Source of the DNA: Ruegeria sp. HKCCD8929
GTDB lineage: Bacteria; Pseudomonadota; Alphaproteobacteria; Rhodobacterales; Rhodobacteraceae
Direction: 5' to 3'
Assembly (NCBI RefSeq): GCF_013031405.1
Contig: NZ_WPZY01000031.1
Coordinates: forward strand, 1-37,626
DNA length: 37,626 bases
Shown: positions 15,050 to 24,125 of the stretch, in pieces
How the letters are laid out: each line of letters opens with the position of its first letter
Numbering within the stretch: position 1 is the first letter of the stretch
Program-made: the position numbers and the translations under genes
Notes under the pieces: model-generated
Seen by the model: only the letters and a program-made list of their open reading frames with translations
Told to the model about the DNA's origin: nothing
The model's database searches: none

Positions 15050-16032
15050 CGGTCATCTTCCTCTCCGGCGTGAGGCGCTGCGCGTTTGCGCTGAGCACCA
15101 TCCGTGCGGACAATCCGAACCACCTGCTGCCTGCGCGCGCCAAGCCGGAGTTCGGCCGCGCCAAAGAGGTGGTCGACAATCAGGACATTGCCGCGGATGC
15201 GGGTGTTGACGATCTGAGCTTTCCCCTCCGGGGTGATGACAAAGAGCGGTGGTATCTCGCCCTGAGCAATCCCCGGCGGGAAGACCACATAGACGCGGCG
15301 GCCATCGTCGAAGACGGACTTGGGCCGCCAGGGCGGGTACTTGCCCTTCAGGGTGTAGCGATAATGGCGTTGCGCCAGTGGTGGAAGGGCCGGGCGGCGA
15401 ACGATCGGTGTCGGGAGTGTCGTAGTTCTCTCCGGATAGGCCCAGGCAATGGCGGGCATCCAGGTCTCGTCGCTGGCGCGGAGTTCGAGATGGTAGGTCC
15501 GCCGGTGGGTGTTCACCACCAGGTTGGTGGTGATGTCGGGGCGCGTGGGTTTGATCAGGATGTGAACGCGGGTCGTGCGTCCGGCACCGCTGGTCGTGTC
15601 GCCGATGATCCAGCGGGCAGTGTCGCCCGCGGCGAGGGGTCCGGGCCCGGTCAGACGTTCGCCGGGCTCCAGCGCGATATTGGTGATCTTTCCGGGCGTC
15701 GCATAGATCTGATACAGCGCGCCTTCGCTCCAGGGAAAGATCTGCAGGGCGTTGAAATAGCCCGCGCGGCGCGGCTCGATCCGGGCCGCGGCATTCGCAG
15801 CGAGGATGCGGGCCTTTGGTGTTGAAGCCTTCGGATTGCCGCCGCGTGAGGGGGTCCAGGCGGGGGGTATGTGCGGCGGGCGGGAGGTCTCTTCGACAGG
15901 GGGCGACGGCGGTGGTGCCAGCGCCGGGACCTCATCGTCATAAGCGATCCCGGGCGGGCGCGGGTGGGTACAGGCGATGAGCGTGGTGGCTGCGATAAGA
16001 AACACGGGGATTGAGTGGATGGGCTGTCTCAC
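15046..16032 (-). CDS. trbG: P-type conjugative transfer protein TrbG (VirB9-like lipoprotein)
   Basis: 328 aa starting at a GTG that overlaps the trbF stop. The N-terminus is a lipoprotein signal with lipobox LIAC (Cys21), followed by a proline-rich stretch and a VirB9/CagX domain (NALQIFPWSEGALYQIYATPG through the C-terminal GNVLIVDHLFGAAELRLG). In VirB9-type proteins this is the outer-membrane core subunit that contacts the VirB10-like TrbI. The gene is full length with no defects. Confidence 0.93.
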   Translation of the reverse strand: MRQPIHSIPVFLIAATTLIACTHPRPPGIAYDDEVPALAPPPSPPVEETSRPPHIPPAWTPSRGGNPKASTPKARILAANAAARIEPRRAGYFNALQIFPWSEGALYQIYATPGKITNIALEPGERLTGPGPLAAGDTARWIIGDTTSGAGRTTRVHILIKPTRPDITTNLVVNTHRRTYHLELRASDETWMPAIAWAYPERTTTLPTPIVRRPALPPLAQRHYRYTLKGKYPPWRPKSVFDDGRRVYVVFPPGIAQGEIPPLFVITPEGKAQIVNTRIRGNVLIVDHLFGAAELRLGARRQQVVRIVRTDGAQRKRAAPHAGEEDDR

Positions 16033-16712
16033 AAGGCGCTCTCCTTCGACCAGTTGATGGCATGGACAAAGATCCCGAGCGGGTTGGCGCGCAGCTGCTC
16101 GGCATCGCGCGGCGGCTGGATCGTCACGGTCAGGATCGCGGTCCAGCGTTCGGTGGCGGCCAGTTGGCCGGTCTCGTAGCGGCGCTCGGTCCAGGCGACG
16201 CGGAAACTCTCCCCGGAGGCGCGGATGACGCTGGAGACCTCCACCGAGACCTGGCTGTCGCCGACTCGGGCAAAGGGGTCGTTGATCCGGGCGTGATCGT
16301 TCAACGCGAGGGCGCCGCGGTCGGTGGCGAAGTCATAAGCGCGCAGCCAGTTCTTGCGCAGCACGATCGGGTCGGCGGGGACCTGGCGGACATTCTCGAT
16401 GAAGCGGGCGAGATGCCAGGCGATCTGCGGATCGCTTGGGCTGTAGTCGGCCATGGCAGGCGCCACGGCTTGCGCGGCGCCAAGAGCGTCGACCTCGACC
16501 ACGTAAGGCACCACGCTGCCGCGGGTCGAATGCCAGATCAGTGCCACGCCGAGGCCGGCCGCAAGTATCAGGCAGCCAAAGGCCATCAGCCGCCAGTTGC
16601 GGGCCTGCACGCGGGCCGCGCCGATGCGGTCATCCCAGACCTGCGCGGCCTTCTGATATGGCGTGACCGGTTCCGGGGTTGTTGCGTATCGCACGCTGGG
16701 GCGTCGGAACAT
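16029..16712 (-). CDS. trbF: conjugal transfer protein TrbF (VirB8-like)
   Basis: 227 aa. The opening FRRPSVRYATTPEPVTPYQ is typical, followed by one transmembrane segment (LMAFGCLILAAGLGVALIW, about 42-60) and a periplasmic NTF2-like VirB8 domain ending in IFVHAINWSKE. VirB8-type proteins link the inner-membrane complex to the core channel. The ATG shares bases with the trbL stop (TGATG), consistent with translational coupling. Confidence 0.93.
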   Translation of the reverse strand: MFRRPSVRYATTPEPVTPYQKAAQVWDDRIGAARVQARNWRLMAFGCLILAAGLGVALIWHSTRGSVVPYVVEVDALGAAQAVAPAMADYSPSDPQIAWHLARFIENVRQVPADPIVLRKNWLRAYDFATDRGALALNDHARINDPFARVGDSQVSVEVSSVIRASGESFRVAWTERRYETGQLAATERWTAILTVTIQPPRDAEQLRANPLGIFVHAINWSKESAL

Positions 16713-17998
16713 CAGGACGACCTCCCGAACAGGTGGATGGTTGTGCCGCTGCCGCCGTGATCGCCGGAGCGGATCACATGGGCCGCGGTGCTGATGCCGT
16801 GACGCAGGGATTGCTGCTGCTTCATCCGCCGCGCCCAGGCGGGCGGGCCGTCATTGGCAGGGGCGGGAGGATGTGCACCCGCAAACGCGCCGCCGGTGGC
16901 GGCATAAGCGGCCCGGGATCCGGATCGGGCGCTTTCGGATAGGCGCCGGCGCAGCGGGCTCATTGCCGTCATGGCCCCGGCGCGACCAACGGAGATGATA
17001 CCGCCTGCAGCCTTGCCGGCCATCGTCGTGCGGGAACCGGCCCCAAGCTGGTAGGCGGTACGTGCGCCGCCCGCAACGGCAGCGGAACCACGGGCCGCAG
17101 CGCCTGTTGCACCCAGGGCCATGCGTCCGGCTGCCGCGCCGCCCAGCACAACACCGCCTGCTGCCACGCCCGCGCCGACGGCACTTCCCGCGCCAAGCTG
17201 GGGTCCACCGGCAACAATGCCATTGGCAATGCCGGGGCCAAAGATGCCAAGCGCAAGAAGCGACAGCGCGCCGAGCACCACCGCCATGGCATCTTCGATG
17301 GTCGGCTCACCCGTAAAGCCGGTGGTGAACTCATCAAAGATGGTGGAGCCGATGCCGACGATCACCGCAAGGACCAGCACCTTGATGCCGGAGGAGATCA
17401 CCAGGCCCAAAACCCGTTCGGCCATGAAAGCGGTCTTGTTGAAGAGGCCGAAGGGCACAAGGATGAAGCCGGCCAGCGTGGCGAGCTTGAACTCGATGAG
17501 GGTGACAAACAGCTGGATGGCAAGGATGAAGAAAGACAGCAGCAGCACCAGCCAGGCAAAGAACAGGATGCCGATCTGGATGATGTTCTCGAAAAACGCG
17601 ACAAAGCCGGTCAGATCGGCAATGGAGGCCAGGATCGGCTGTCCCGCTTCCAGCCCCACCTGGGCGATGCGGCCCGGTTGCAGCAGCTCACCTGATGACA
17701 GCGACCCGCCCGAAGCGATCAGGCCAAGCCCGGCAAAACTGTCGAAGACGATGCGGGCCAGCGCGTTCCAGTTGCCGATAATATAGGCAAAGACGCCCAC
17801 AAACAGGGTCTTCTTGATGAGGCGCGCGATGATGTCGTCATCGGCGCCCCAAGCCCAGAACAGGGCGGCCAGCGTGATGTCGATGACAATCAGCGTGGTG
17901 GCGAGAAACGCGACATCGCCGCCGAGCAGACCAAAGCCGGACTCGATGTAGGTGGCGAAGACCTCGAGAAAACGGTCGATGACACTGACGCCGCCCAT
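16712..17998 (-). CDS. trbL: P-type conjugative transfer protein TrbL (VirB6-like)
   Basis: 428 aa from the ATG at 17998, four bases after the trbK stop. The start is chosen because MGGVSVIDRFLEVFATYI is the usual N-terminus. Five to six membrane segments lie in the first 270 residues (for example FLATTLIVIDITLAALFW and ILFFAWLVLLLSFFILAI), followed by a Gly/Ala-rich cytoplasmic tail. VirB6-type polytopic proteins form part of the inner-membrane passage for DNA. The gene is intact. Confidence 0.93.
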   Translation of the reverse strand: MGGVSVIDRFLEVFATYIESGFGLLGGDVAFLATTLIVIDITLAALFWAWGADDDIIARLIKKTLFVGVFAYIIGNWNALARIVFDSFAGLGLIASGGSLSSGELLQPGRIAQVGLEAGQPILASIADLTGFVAFFENIIQIGILFFAWLVLLLSFFILAIQLFVTLIEFKLATLAGFILVPFGLFNKTAFMAERVLGLVISSGIKVLVLAVIVGIGSTIFDEFTTGFTGEPTIEDAMAVVLGALSLLALGIFGPGIANGIVAGGPQLGAGSAVGAGVAAGGVVLGGAAAGRMALGATGAAARGSAAVAGGARTAYQLGAGSRTTMAGKAAGGIISVGRAGAMTAMSPLRRRLSESARSGSRAAYAATGGAFAGAHPPAPANDGPPAWARRMKQQQSLRHGISTAAHVIRSGDHGGSGTTIHLFGRSS

Positions 17999-18002
17999 GA
18001 GC

Positions 18003-18272
18003 TCACTCCGTCCCATCCGGATCGGATGGCAATTGGAGGAAGTGGCGCCGGACCTCTGCCCAGGCGGCGCGGCATGCCGCGTCGGACGCATAATCCTCGG
18101 CGGCAGTGTCACGGCAGCGGGCAAGTGTGGCGCGGAGCGGGTCGTCCGAGAAGACTGGCCGGGCCTTGTCGGGAAGGACATTGCGGCTCAGCTCGATCAT
18201 GGCGGCAAGGATGGCCAACCCACCCAACCCAAGGGCGACGATCCGCAGGATTCGGGGCGCGGTGATCTGCAT
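18003..18272 (-). CDS. trbK: putative entry-exclusion protein TrbK-alt
   Basis: 89 aa from the ATG at 18272, five bases after the trbJ stop. One N-terminal membrane anchor (LRIVALGLGGLAILAAMI) is followed by a small soluble domain with two cysteines (ARCRDTAAEDYASDAACRAAW), the hallmark of the TrbK-alt family found between trbJ and trbL. Entry exclusion (blocking redundant conjugation) is inferred from RP4 TrbK, which has a different sequence. Confidence 0.85.
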   Translation of the reverse strand: MQITAPRILRIVALGLGGLAILAAMIELSRNVLPDKARPVFSDDPLRATLARCRDTAAEDYASDAACRAAWAEVRRHFLQLPSDPDGTE

Positions 18273-18276
18273 TGCC

Positions 18277-19065
18277 TCAGTTCCCGAACAGGCGGACGGT
18301 GCCGGGCGTGTAGCCCGCTCCGTAATCGAGAAAGCGCGCGAGATTCTCCCGGCCCTGCGCCTCGGCGGAGGCGGCCCGCGCGGCTTCAAGCGCCACGGCA
18401 CGGTTTTGCGCTGCGATGACGGCGGTGAGATCGGCCAGCTGCGCCGATTGCAATGCGAGCAATTGGTTGCCGGCCTGTGCGGCCTGCAACGCGCCAACCG
18501 CATCCTGGCTCTGGCGCACCAGTGTATCCATCTGGCTGCGCGCGTCTTCGATATTGCCAACTACCCCCGCCTGTACCCGCAGCGCGTCCTTGAAGCTCGC
18601 AACAGAGGTCTCCCAGCGGGAGCGGGCGCCGGCCAGGCTTGCGTCGAAGGTGCCGCGCGAGGCGGCGGTGCCGTAGTCTTCGGCAAACGCGGTCTCGATG
18701 GCAGCAACATCGAAGGCAAGGCTCTCGGCATCCGACAGAAGCTTCTGGGTCTCGCCAACCGCGCCCTGCAGGCGGGCCAGCGAGGACTGCGGCAGGCGGG
18801 CGAGGTTCTGGGCCTGGTTCACCAGCATCCGTGCTTCGTTCTGCAGCTGCGCGATCTGGTTGTTGATCTGCTCGAGCGCCCGGGCGGCAGAGAGAATGCT
18901 CTCGGCGTGGTTTTGCGGGTCATAGACGATGCGCCCACCACCGCCGCCAAAGAAGAAGGCTTGCGCCGGTGTGGTCAGGACGGGCGTCAACGCGAGGGCG
19001 CTTGCAAGCAGGGCGGCGGTGAATGTCAGGGATGGGGCTTGGCGGTCAGGAGTGCGGTGCATCAT
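18277..19065 (-). CDS. trbJ: P-type conjugative transfer protein TrbJ (VirB5-like)
   Basis: About 262 aa from the tandem ATG at 19065/19062, inside the end of trbE. A Sec signal peptide (LLASALALTPVLTTPAQA) is followed by a short glycine run and a long helical region rich in Gln and Ala (for example INNQIAQLQNEARMLVNQAQ), the elongated coiled bundle of VirB5-type minor pilins. It is exported and would sit at the pilus tip or base. Overlap with trbE and close spacing to trbK indicate a single transcript. Confidence 0.93.
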   Translation of the reverse strand: MMHRTPDRQAPSLTFTAALLASALALTPVLTTPAQAFFFGGGGGRIVYDPQNHAESILSAARALEQINNQIAQLQNEARMLVNQAQNLARLPQSSLARLQGAVGETQKLLSDAESLAFDVAAIETAFAEDYGTAASRGTFDASLAGARSRWETSVASFKDALRVQAGVVGNIEDARSQMDTLVRQSQDAVGALQAAQAGNQLLALQSAQLADLTAVIAAQNRAVALEAARAASAEAQGRENLARFLDYGAGYTPGTVRLFGN

Positions 19066-21568
19066 CTGTTTCCTTTGAGTCGGGGTCGGTGGTGGATGGA
19101 CGGGGGGTTGCCGCTTCAGGTCCGAGCAGCTCGGTGGCCCAGTCGAGGCCACGATGACGCAGCCAGGCGGCGGCGAAGCCGTCGCGTCCGTGATCGGCGA
19201 GGATCGCGCTGATGGCGGCCTGGTCGGTCTTCGAAGAGGTCGCGGTGAACGCAAGCGTCACCTCGCCGAGGCCAAGCGCAAAAAGCCGGTTGCCGCGCCG
19301 GGACTGGCAATAATAATCGCGCTTCGGCATCGCATGGGCGACGATCCCGATCTGCCGCTCATTCAGGCCAAAGCGGTGGTAGGTCTCGGCGATCTGCGGC
19401 TCGAAGGCCCGTTCGTTGGGCAGGAAGATCCGGGTCGGGCAGCTTTCGATGAGTGCGGGGGCAATGGGGGAGGTGTCAATATCGGCCAGCGATTGGGTGG
19501 CGAAGACAACACAGGCGTTTTTCTTTCGCAGCGTCTTCAGCCAGTCGCGGAGTTGGCCACCGAAGCTTGCATCATCAAGCGCAAGCCAGCCCTCGTCGAT
19601 CAGGATCATCGTCGGCCGCCCGTCAAGCCGGGCCTCGATCCGGTGGAAGAGATAGGCCAGCACGGCGGGCGCGGCGGCAGAACCGATCAACCCTTCGGTC
19701 TCAAAGGCCAGCACATCCGCCTCTCCAAGCCGCTCGGTCTCGGCATCGAGCAGCCGCCCGAACGGCCCGCCGAGGCAGAAGGGCGCAAGGGCGCGCTTGA
19801 GTTCCGTTGATTGCAGCAGCACCGACAGGCCCGTCAGCGTGCGCTCGGCCACCGGAGCGGAAGCCAGCGAGGTGAGCGCCGACCAGAGGTGATCGCGCGC
19901 AACCGGATCGACAGTCACACCTTCCCGGGACAGAAGCCCGGCCAGCCAATCCTGCGCCCAGGCCCGCTCCGCGGGGGCATTGATGCGGGCCAGCGGTTGC
20001 AGCTGAACGGCGGGGTCGTCTTCGGACAGGGCATCACCGAGATTCTCCCAGTCCCCATCCATGGCCGGCGTTGCACAGCGGATCGAGCCGCCGAAGTCGA
20101 ATGCGAAGACCTGGGACCCCTTATAGCGGCGGAATTGCAGCGCCATCAGGGCCAGCAAGACGGACTTGCCCGCACCTGTCGGGCCAACGATCAGGGTGTG
20201 CCCGACATCGCCGATATGGGTGGAAAAGCGGAACGGCGTTGCGCCTACGGTCTCGGCAAAAAACAGCGGTGGGCCGTCGAGATGATCATTGCGCTCTGGT
20301 CCCGCCCAGACCGCGGAGGCGGGTATCATGTGGGCCAGGTTCAGGGTTGAGATCGGCGGTTGCCGGATATTTGCATAGAGATGTCCGGGCACCGCGCCGA
20401 GCCAGGCCTCAAGCGCGTTCAGCGTCTCGGTGATGCAGGTGAAGTCGCGGCCCTGGATGATCTTCTCGACCGACCTGAGCCTCGCGTCGGCGACACGTGG
20501 ATCTTCGTCCCAGACCGTAATCGTGGCGGTGACATAAGCGGCGCCGGCAACATCCGCACCAAGGTCCTGCAAGGCCTCGTCGGCATCCGCCGCCTTGTTG
20601 GCGGCGTCGCTGTCCAGAAGCGTCGAGGCTTCGTTGGTCATCACCTCTTTCAGGATCGCAGCGACGGATTTGCGTTTGGCAAACCACTGGCGGCGGATGC
20701 GGGTGAAGAGACGCGCGGCATCGGTCTTGTCGAGGCAGATCGCACGGGTGCACCAGCGATATGGGAAGGCCTGACCATTGAGCTCATCGAGCAGCCCCGG
20801 CCAGGTCGCGCCTGGAAAGCCGATAAGGGTCAGCGTCTTCAGGTATGCGAATCCGAGGCGTGGGGAGAGACCGCCCGCAAGCGGTTCGTCGGCCAGCACC
20901 GCGTCGAGAAACATCGGCACCTCCGGCACGTGGACGTGCTGAGCCCGCGTTGAAACGGTGGAATGCAGGTAAGTGAGTGTGTCCGCGTCGGAGAGCCAGA
21001 TGGCCTCTGGCATGAAGCCGTCGAGGAGATCAAGCAGCCGGTTGGTGCGACTGGTGAATGCCGACACAAGTTCATGCGGGTCGCCCCCCTTGTCGGGTGC
21101 GTTCTCAAAGAGCCAGCGGCTCGCGCGGCTGGCCTCGTCCGCCGGCGGCATCCAGACAAGGGTCAGATAATACCGGCTTTCGAAATGTGTGTCGTTCGCC
21201 GGGGGATCGATCCACCGGAGCGATCCCTGATCCGGCTCACCCTCGAACTGTGCCCGCCGTTCCGCATCGACCAGCGCGGACACGGGATCGGGGAAGTCGG
21301 AAGCCGGATAGTCCCGCGCCGGGATCCGCTGCGCTTCCACAAACACCGCCCAGCCGGAGCCAAGGCGGCGCAGCGCGCTGTTGAGCCGGGCCGATGTGGC
21401 AACCAGCTCAGTGGGTGTTGCGGAGTCCAGATCGGGACCCCGGATCTGCGCCGTGCGCTGCAGGCTGCCATCCTTGTTCAGGAGGATACCCGGCGCCACC
21501 AGCGCCGCCCAGGGCAGAAAGTCTGCCAGAAGCGCGGGCTTGGTGCGGTATTCGGCGAGGCGCATCAT
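19046..21568 (-). CDS. trbE: conjugal transfer ATPase TrbE (VirB4-like)
   Basis: About 840 aa from the tandem ATG at 21568/21565, which follows the trbD stop by four bases and has GAGGTG directly upstream. The N-terminal region matches the CagE/VirB4 domain (LAEYRTKPALLADFLPWAAL). Walker A VGPTGAGKSVL lies near residue 460 and Walker B MILIDEGWLALDD near 650, followed by the usual VFATQSLADID segment. VirB4 ATPases energise pilus assembly and substrate transfer at the inner membrane. The gene is full length with all motifs. Confidence 0.95.
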   Translation of the reverse strand: MMRLAEYRTKPALLADFLPWAALVAPGILLNKDGSLQRTAQIRGPDLDSATPTELVATSARLNSALRRLGSGWAVFVEAQRIPARDYPASDFPDPVSALVDAERRAQFEGEPDQGSLRWIDPPANDTHFESRYYLTLVWMPPADEASRASRWLFENAPDKGGDPHELVSAFTSRTNRLLDLLDGFMPEAIWLSDADTLTYLHSTVSTRAQHVHVPEVPMFLDAVLADEPLAGGLSPRLGFAYLKTLTLIGFPGATWPGLLDELNGQAFPYRWCTRAICLDKTDAARLFTRIRRQWFAKRKSVAAILKEVMTNEASTLLDSDAANKAADADEALQDLGADVAGAAYVTATITVWDEDPRVADARLRSVEKIIQGRDFTCITETLNALEAWLGAVPGHLYANIRQPPISTLNLAHMIPASAVWAGPERNDHLDGPPLFFAETVGATPFRFSTHIGDVGHTLIVGPTGAGKSVLLALMALQFRRYKGSQVFAFDFGGSIRCATPAMDGDWENLGDALSEDDPAVQLQPLARINAPAERAWAQDWLAGLLSREGVTVDPVARDHLWSALTSLASAPVAERTLTGLSVLLQSTELKRALAPFCLGGPFGRLLDAETERLGEADVLAFETEGLIGSAAAPAVLAYLFHRIEARLDGRPTMILIDEGWLALDDASFGGQLRDWLKTLRKKNACVVFATQSLADIDTSPIAPALIESCPTRIFLPNERAFEPQIAETYHRFGLNERQIGIVAHAMPKRDYYCQSRRGNRLFALGLGEVTLAFTATSSKTDQAAISAILADHGRDGFAAAWLRHRGLDWATELLGPEAATPRPSTTDPDSKETDDAPHS

Positions 21569-21572
21569 CACC

Positions 21573-21842
21573 TCACACCCCAAACCACGACGGATAGCGC
21601 AGATGCCGCCGCGCCACTTCGGCGATCTGTGCATCGCGCTTCGCAGCCCAGACCGCGAGGAGATGGCCGGCACACCAGAGGAGAAGACCAACCAGCCACA
21701 ATCGCAGGCCAAGGCCGATGGCAGCGGCAAGTGTGCCGTTGGTGATGGCAATGGCGCGTGGCGCCCCGGCAAGCAGGATCGGCTCGGTCAAAGCGCGGTG
21801 CACCGGTGCCACAAATCCGGGAATGTCAGCCGGGCTGTCCAT
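21573..21842 (-). CDS. trbD: conjugal transfer protein TrbD (VirB3-like)
   Basis: 89 aa with the typical FVAPVHRALTEPILLAGAPR start, two closely spaced hydrophobic segments (about 31-62) and the C-terminal RHLRYPSWFGV. VirB3-type small inner-membrane proteins work with the VirB4 ATPase encoded next door. Its ATG overlaps the trbC stop (TGATG). Confidence 0.93.
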   Translation of the reverse strand: MDSPADIPGFVAPVHRALTEPILLAGAPRAIAITNGTLAAAIGLGLRLWLVGLLLWCAGHLLAVWAAKRDAQIAEVARRHLRYPSWFGV

Positions 21843-22165
21843 CAGAAGAGCGCCCCGCCGCCGAAGGAGAAAAACGAAAGGAAAAAGCTCGAGGCGGCAA
21901 AGGCGATGGACAGCCCGAACACGATCTGCACCAGACGCCGGAAGCCGCCGGAGCTATCACCAAAGGCCAGCGTCAGGCCGGTGAGGATGATGATGATCAC
22001 CGCAACGATCTTGGCGACCGGGCCTTCGATCGACTCGAGGATCGACTGCAGCGGCGCCTCCCACGGCATGCCGGACCCGGCGGCAAGGGCAGGGTCGGCG
22101 ACGATGAGCATGGTGACGGCTAACGCGGAGGCACAGAACAGCCAGTGGGAGGGGAGGGGAAACAT
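21842..22165 (-). CDS. trbC: conjugal transfer pilin TrbC (VirB2-like)
   Basis: 107 aa. A signal peptide ends at ADPALA, followed by the pilin region with two hydrophobic helices (VAKIVAVIIIILTGLTLAF and IVFGLSIAFAASSFFLSF). In P-type systems TrbC is processed and cyclised to form the conjugative pilus. The ATG at 22165 overlaps the trbB stop as TGATG, which decides it over the GTG three bases earlier. Confidence 0.9.
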   Translation of the reverse strand: MFPLPSHWLFCASALAVTMLIVADPALAAGSGMPWEAPLQSILESIEGPVAKIVAVIIIILTGLTLAFGDSSGGFRRLVQIVFGLSIAFAASSFFLSFFSFGGGALF

Positions 22166-23148
22166 CACGGATGGTCTCCCTGAGAACGGGGCAGAAGCTG
22201 GTCCAGGTGATACTCCCCCGAGGAGGCCAGGCCGCCGACCCGCGCAAGCTCGGAGAGATGGCGGTCAGGACCACGCCCCGACAACACGGCGATCAGGTCG
22301 ATGGTCTCGGCAATCAGTACGCGCGGAACGGTGACAACAGCTTCCTGGATCAGTTGCTCGAGGCGGCGCAGCGCGCCCAGGGCGGAGCCGGCATGGATCG
22401 TACCGATCCCGCCGGGATGGCCGGTGCCCCAGGCCTTGATCAGATCCAGCGCCTCGGGCCCGCGCACCTCGCCGATGGGAATACGGTCCGGACGCAGCCG
22501 CAGCGCGGAGCGCACGAGATCGGAGAGCGTGGCGACGCCGTCTTTGGTGCGCAGCGCCACCAGGTTCGGCGTCAGGCATTGCAACTCGCGGGTGTCCTCG
22601 ATCAGCACCACGCGGTCGGAACTCTTGGCGACCTCGGCCAGAAGCGCATTGGTCAGGGTGGTCTTGCCGGTCGAGGTGCCGCCTGCGACAAGGATGTTGG
22701 CGCGGCCGGCGACAGCCTTGTGCAGGGCGTCCGCCGCCTGCGCGTCCATGATCCCGGCGGCGACATAATCCTCGAGGGAGAACACGGCAACGGCCGGTTT
22801 GCGGATGGCAAAGGCTGGAGCGGCCACAACCGGCGGCAGCAGCCCCTCAAACCGCTCGCCGGTCCCGGGCAGTTCCGCCGAGACCCGCGGCGCCGCGGCA
22901 TGGACCTCGGCGCCGACATGATGGGCGACAAGCCGGATGATCCGCTCGCCATCGGCGGGGGCAAGACAGGCACCGGTATTGGAGAGGCCTTCGGCAAGCC
23001 GATCAATCCAGAGTTGGCCGTCGGGGTTGAGCATCACTTCGATGATGCCCGGATCTGCAAGCCAGGCGGCGATATCCGCACCAAGCGCCGTGCGCAGCAT
23101 CCTTGCACCGCGTGATAAAGCGTTCGGTCTGAGATTGATGACGGTCAT
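22165..23148 (-). CDS. trbB: P-type conjugative transfer ATPase TrbB (VirB11-like)
   Basis: 327 aa. A hexameric secretion ATPase of the VirB11/PulE family: N-terminal domain about 1-135, then Walker A GGTSTGKTTL near residue 155, VLIEDTRELQC, and Walker B RIPIGEVRGPEALDL, with HPGGIGTIHAGSA containing the His box. It is the first gene of the trb operon. In related ICEs a CopG-like regulator and traG (coupling protein) precede it; here about 1 kb upstream holds no recognisable gene, so any promoter must lie between 23149 and the region near 23400. Confidence 0.95.
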   Translation of the reverse strand: MTVINLRPNALSRGARMLRTALGADIAAWLADPGIIEVMLNPDGQLWIDRLAEGLSNTGACLAPADGERIIRLVAHHVGAEVHAAAPRVSAELPGTGERFEGLLPPVVAAPAFAIRKPAVAVFSLEDYVAAGIMDAQAADALHKAVAGRANILVAGGTSTGKTTLTNALLAEVAKSSDRVVLIEDTRELQCLTPNLVALRTKDGVATLSDLVRSALRLRPDRIPIGEVRGPEALDLIKAWGTGHPGGIGTIHAGSALGALRRLEQLIQEAVVTVPRVLIAETIDLIAVLSGRGPDRHLSELARVGGLASSGEYHLDQLLPRSQGDHP

Positions 23149-24125
23149 GACAAGCCCCGCATTGAGGTACGGAACCCATCAAGAAGACCGGTATTGGGCT
23201 ATGGGCAACAGCTGTGACGGCGTAGTAGCGCAGGGGCGTAGAAAGACAGGGAAGCTGCGGTTTGAAACAGGTGGCTGAGGCAGCGATGTGGTCTTTGTCG
23301 GCGGGGTGGCTCAGCCAGGATCTTCATTGCCGTTTTAGTGTTGCGGTGCGGCTTTCTTGGAGTAGACAGGCGCAACCTCCGATGCGGGGTCATCAGTAAT
23401 CCCCTGGTAACCGTTTTCGCCGATAAGGTTGAGCATGTCTGTTTGGAAAGGTGTCATCTGCCCTGATCCGGAACTCCCCGACAAGCGGCAGGGGTGGGTG
23501 AAAGCCGGGACAAAGATCGATGCATTGGAAATGGTCCTGCAACCAGGAGCGATAGTGTTCCCGTCTTCTTGCCTGTGGCCTGGGCATCCGGACCAGGTTG
23601 TGAGTTGGTCGAACTCATGTCTTCTACTTGTGAGTTGCTATTCGTCCGCTCCCAGAGCCTTTTTCTGACAATCGGACTTTCATGTGCGCGCAGCTCAGCG
23701 CAGAAAAGCAGAGTTTGCAAACTCTGAGCCGTTTCTTGGGAGCCGACATTCGTTTGGCGACTTGTATCTGCTGGTCGAGCCCTTACCCGCCTTTCCCGAT
23801 CTATTTGGCCGATGCGTTTGCATTCGTCAGGTTTGGGGTGGTTGCAAACCTTCGAGTTTGGTTGGCGAACTCACTGGACGCGGGACACAGCCGCCGTTTG
23901 CCGACGCGGCTACTGCTCGCGCAGCAATCCTTCGCAACTGCGGCAAACCGATTGCTGCGACGAGGCTTGTTTGCGACGGAGCGGTCATTGAAATTTGTCA
24001 GAGGCACCATGTCCAAGCTGGCTAACCCCTAAGTTACACTGGTCTTGGAAGGAAACGGGGCGGCGTGCTCCTTTTGAAAGCAGAACGATAACGATCGGGT
24101 TTCGGGGCAAGCAAGGGTCAGTATT
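23149..24125. other. gene-poor region upstream of trbB
   Basis: Frames on both strands (for example 23429-23668 and 23682-24032 on plus) lack ribosome-binding sites and family signatures and overlap each other. This is where traG, a CopG-type regulator and a relaxase gene would be expected in a complete ICE. The region looks like decayed DNA or junction sequence between the trb block and the sugar transporter locus. Confidence 0.45.

Noticed and set aside
14384..21745. Long plus-strand frames opposite trb genes (for example 14384-15073, 15070-15825, 18106-19212, 20963-21745)
   Set aside because: High-GC shadow frames with no ribosome-binding sites, all covered by recognised trb genes on the other strand.
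23429..24032. Plus-strand frames of 79-116 aa upstream of trbB as possible CopG/traG remnants
   Set aside because: No ribbon-helix-helix or VirD4 motifs; the frames overlap each other and lack start signals.
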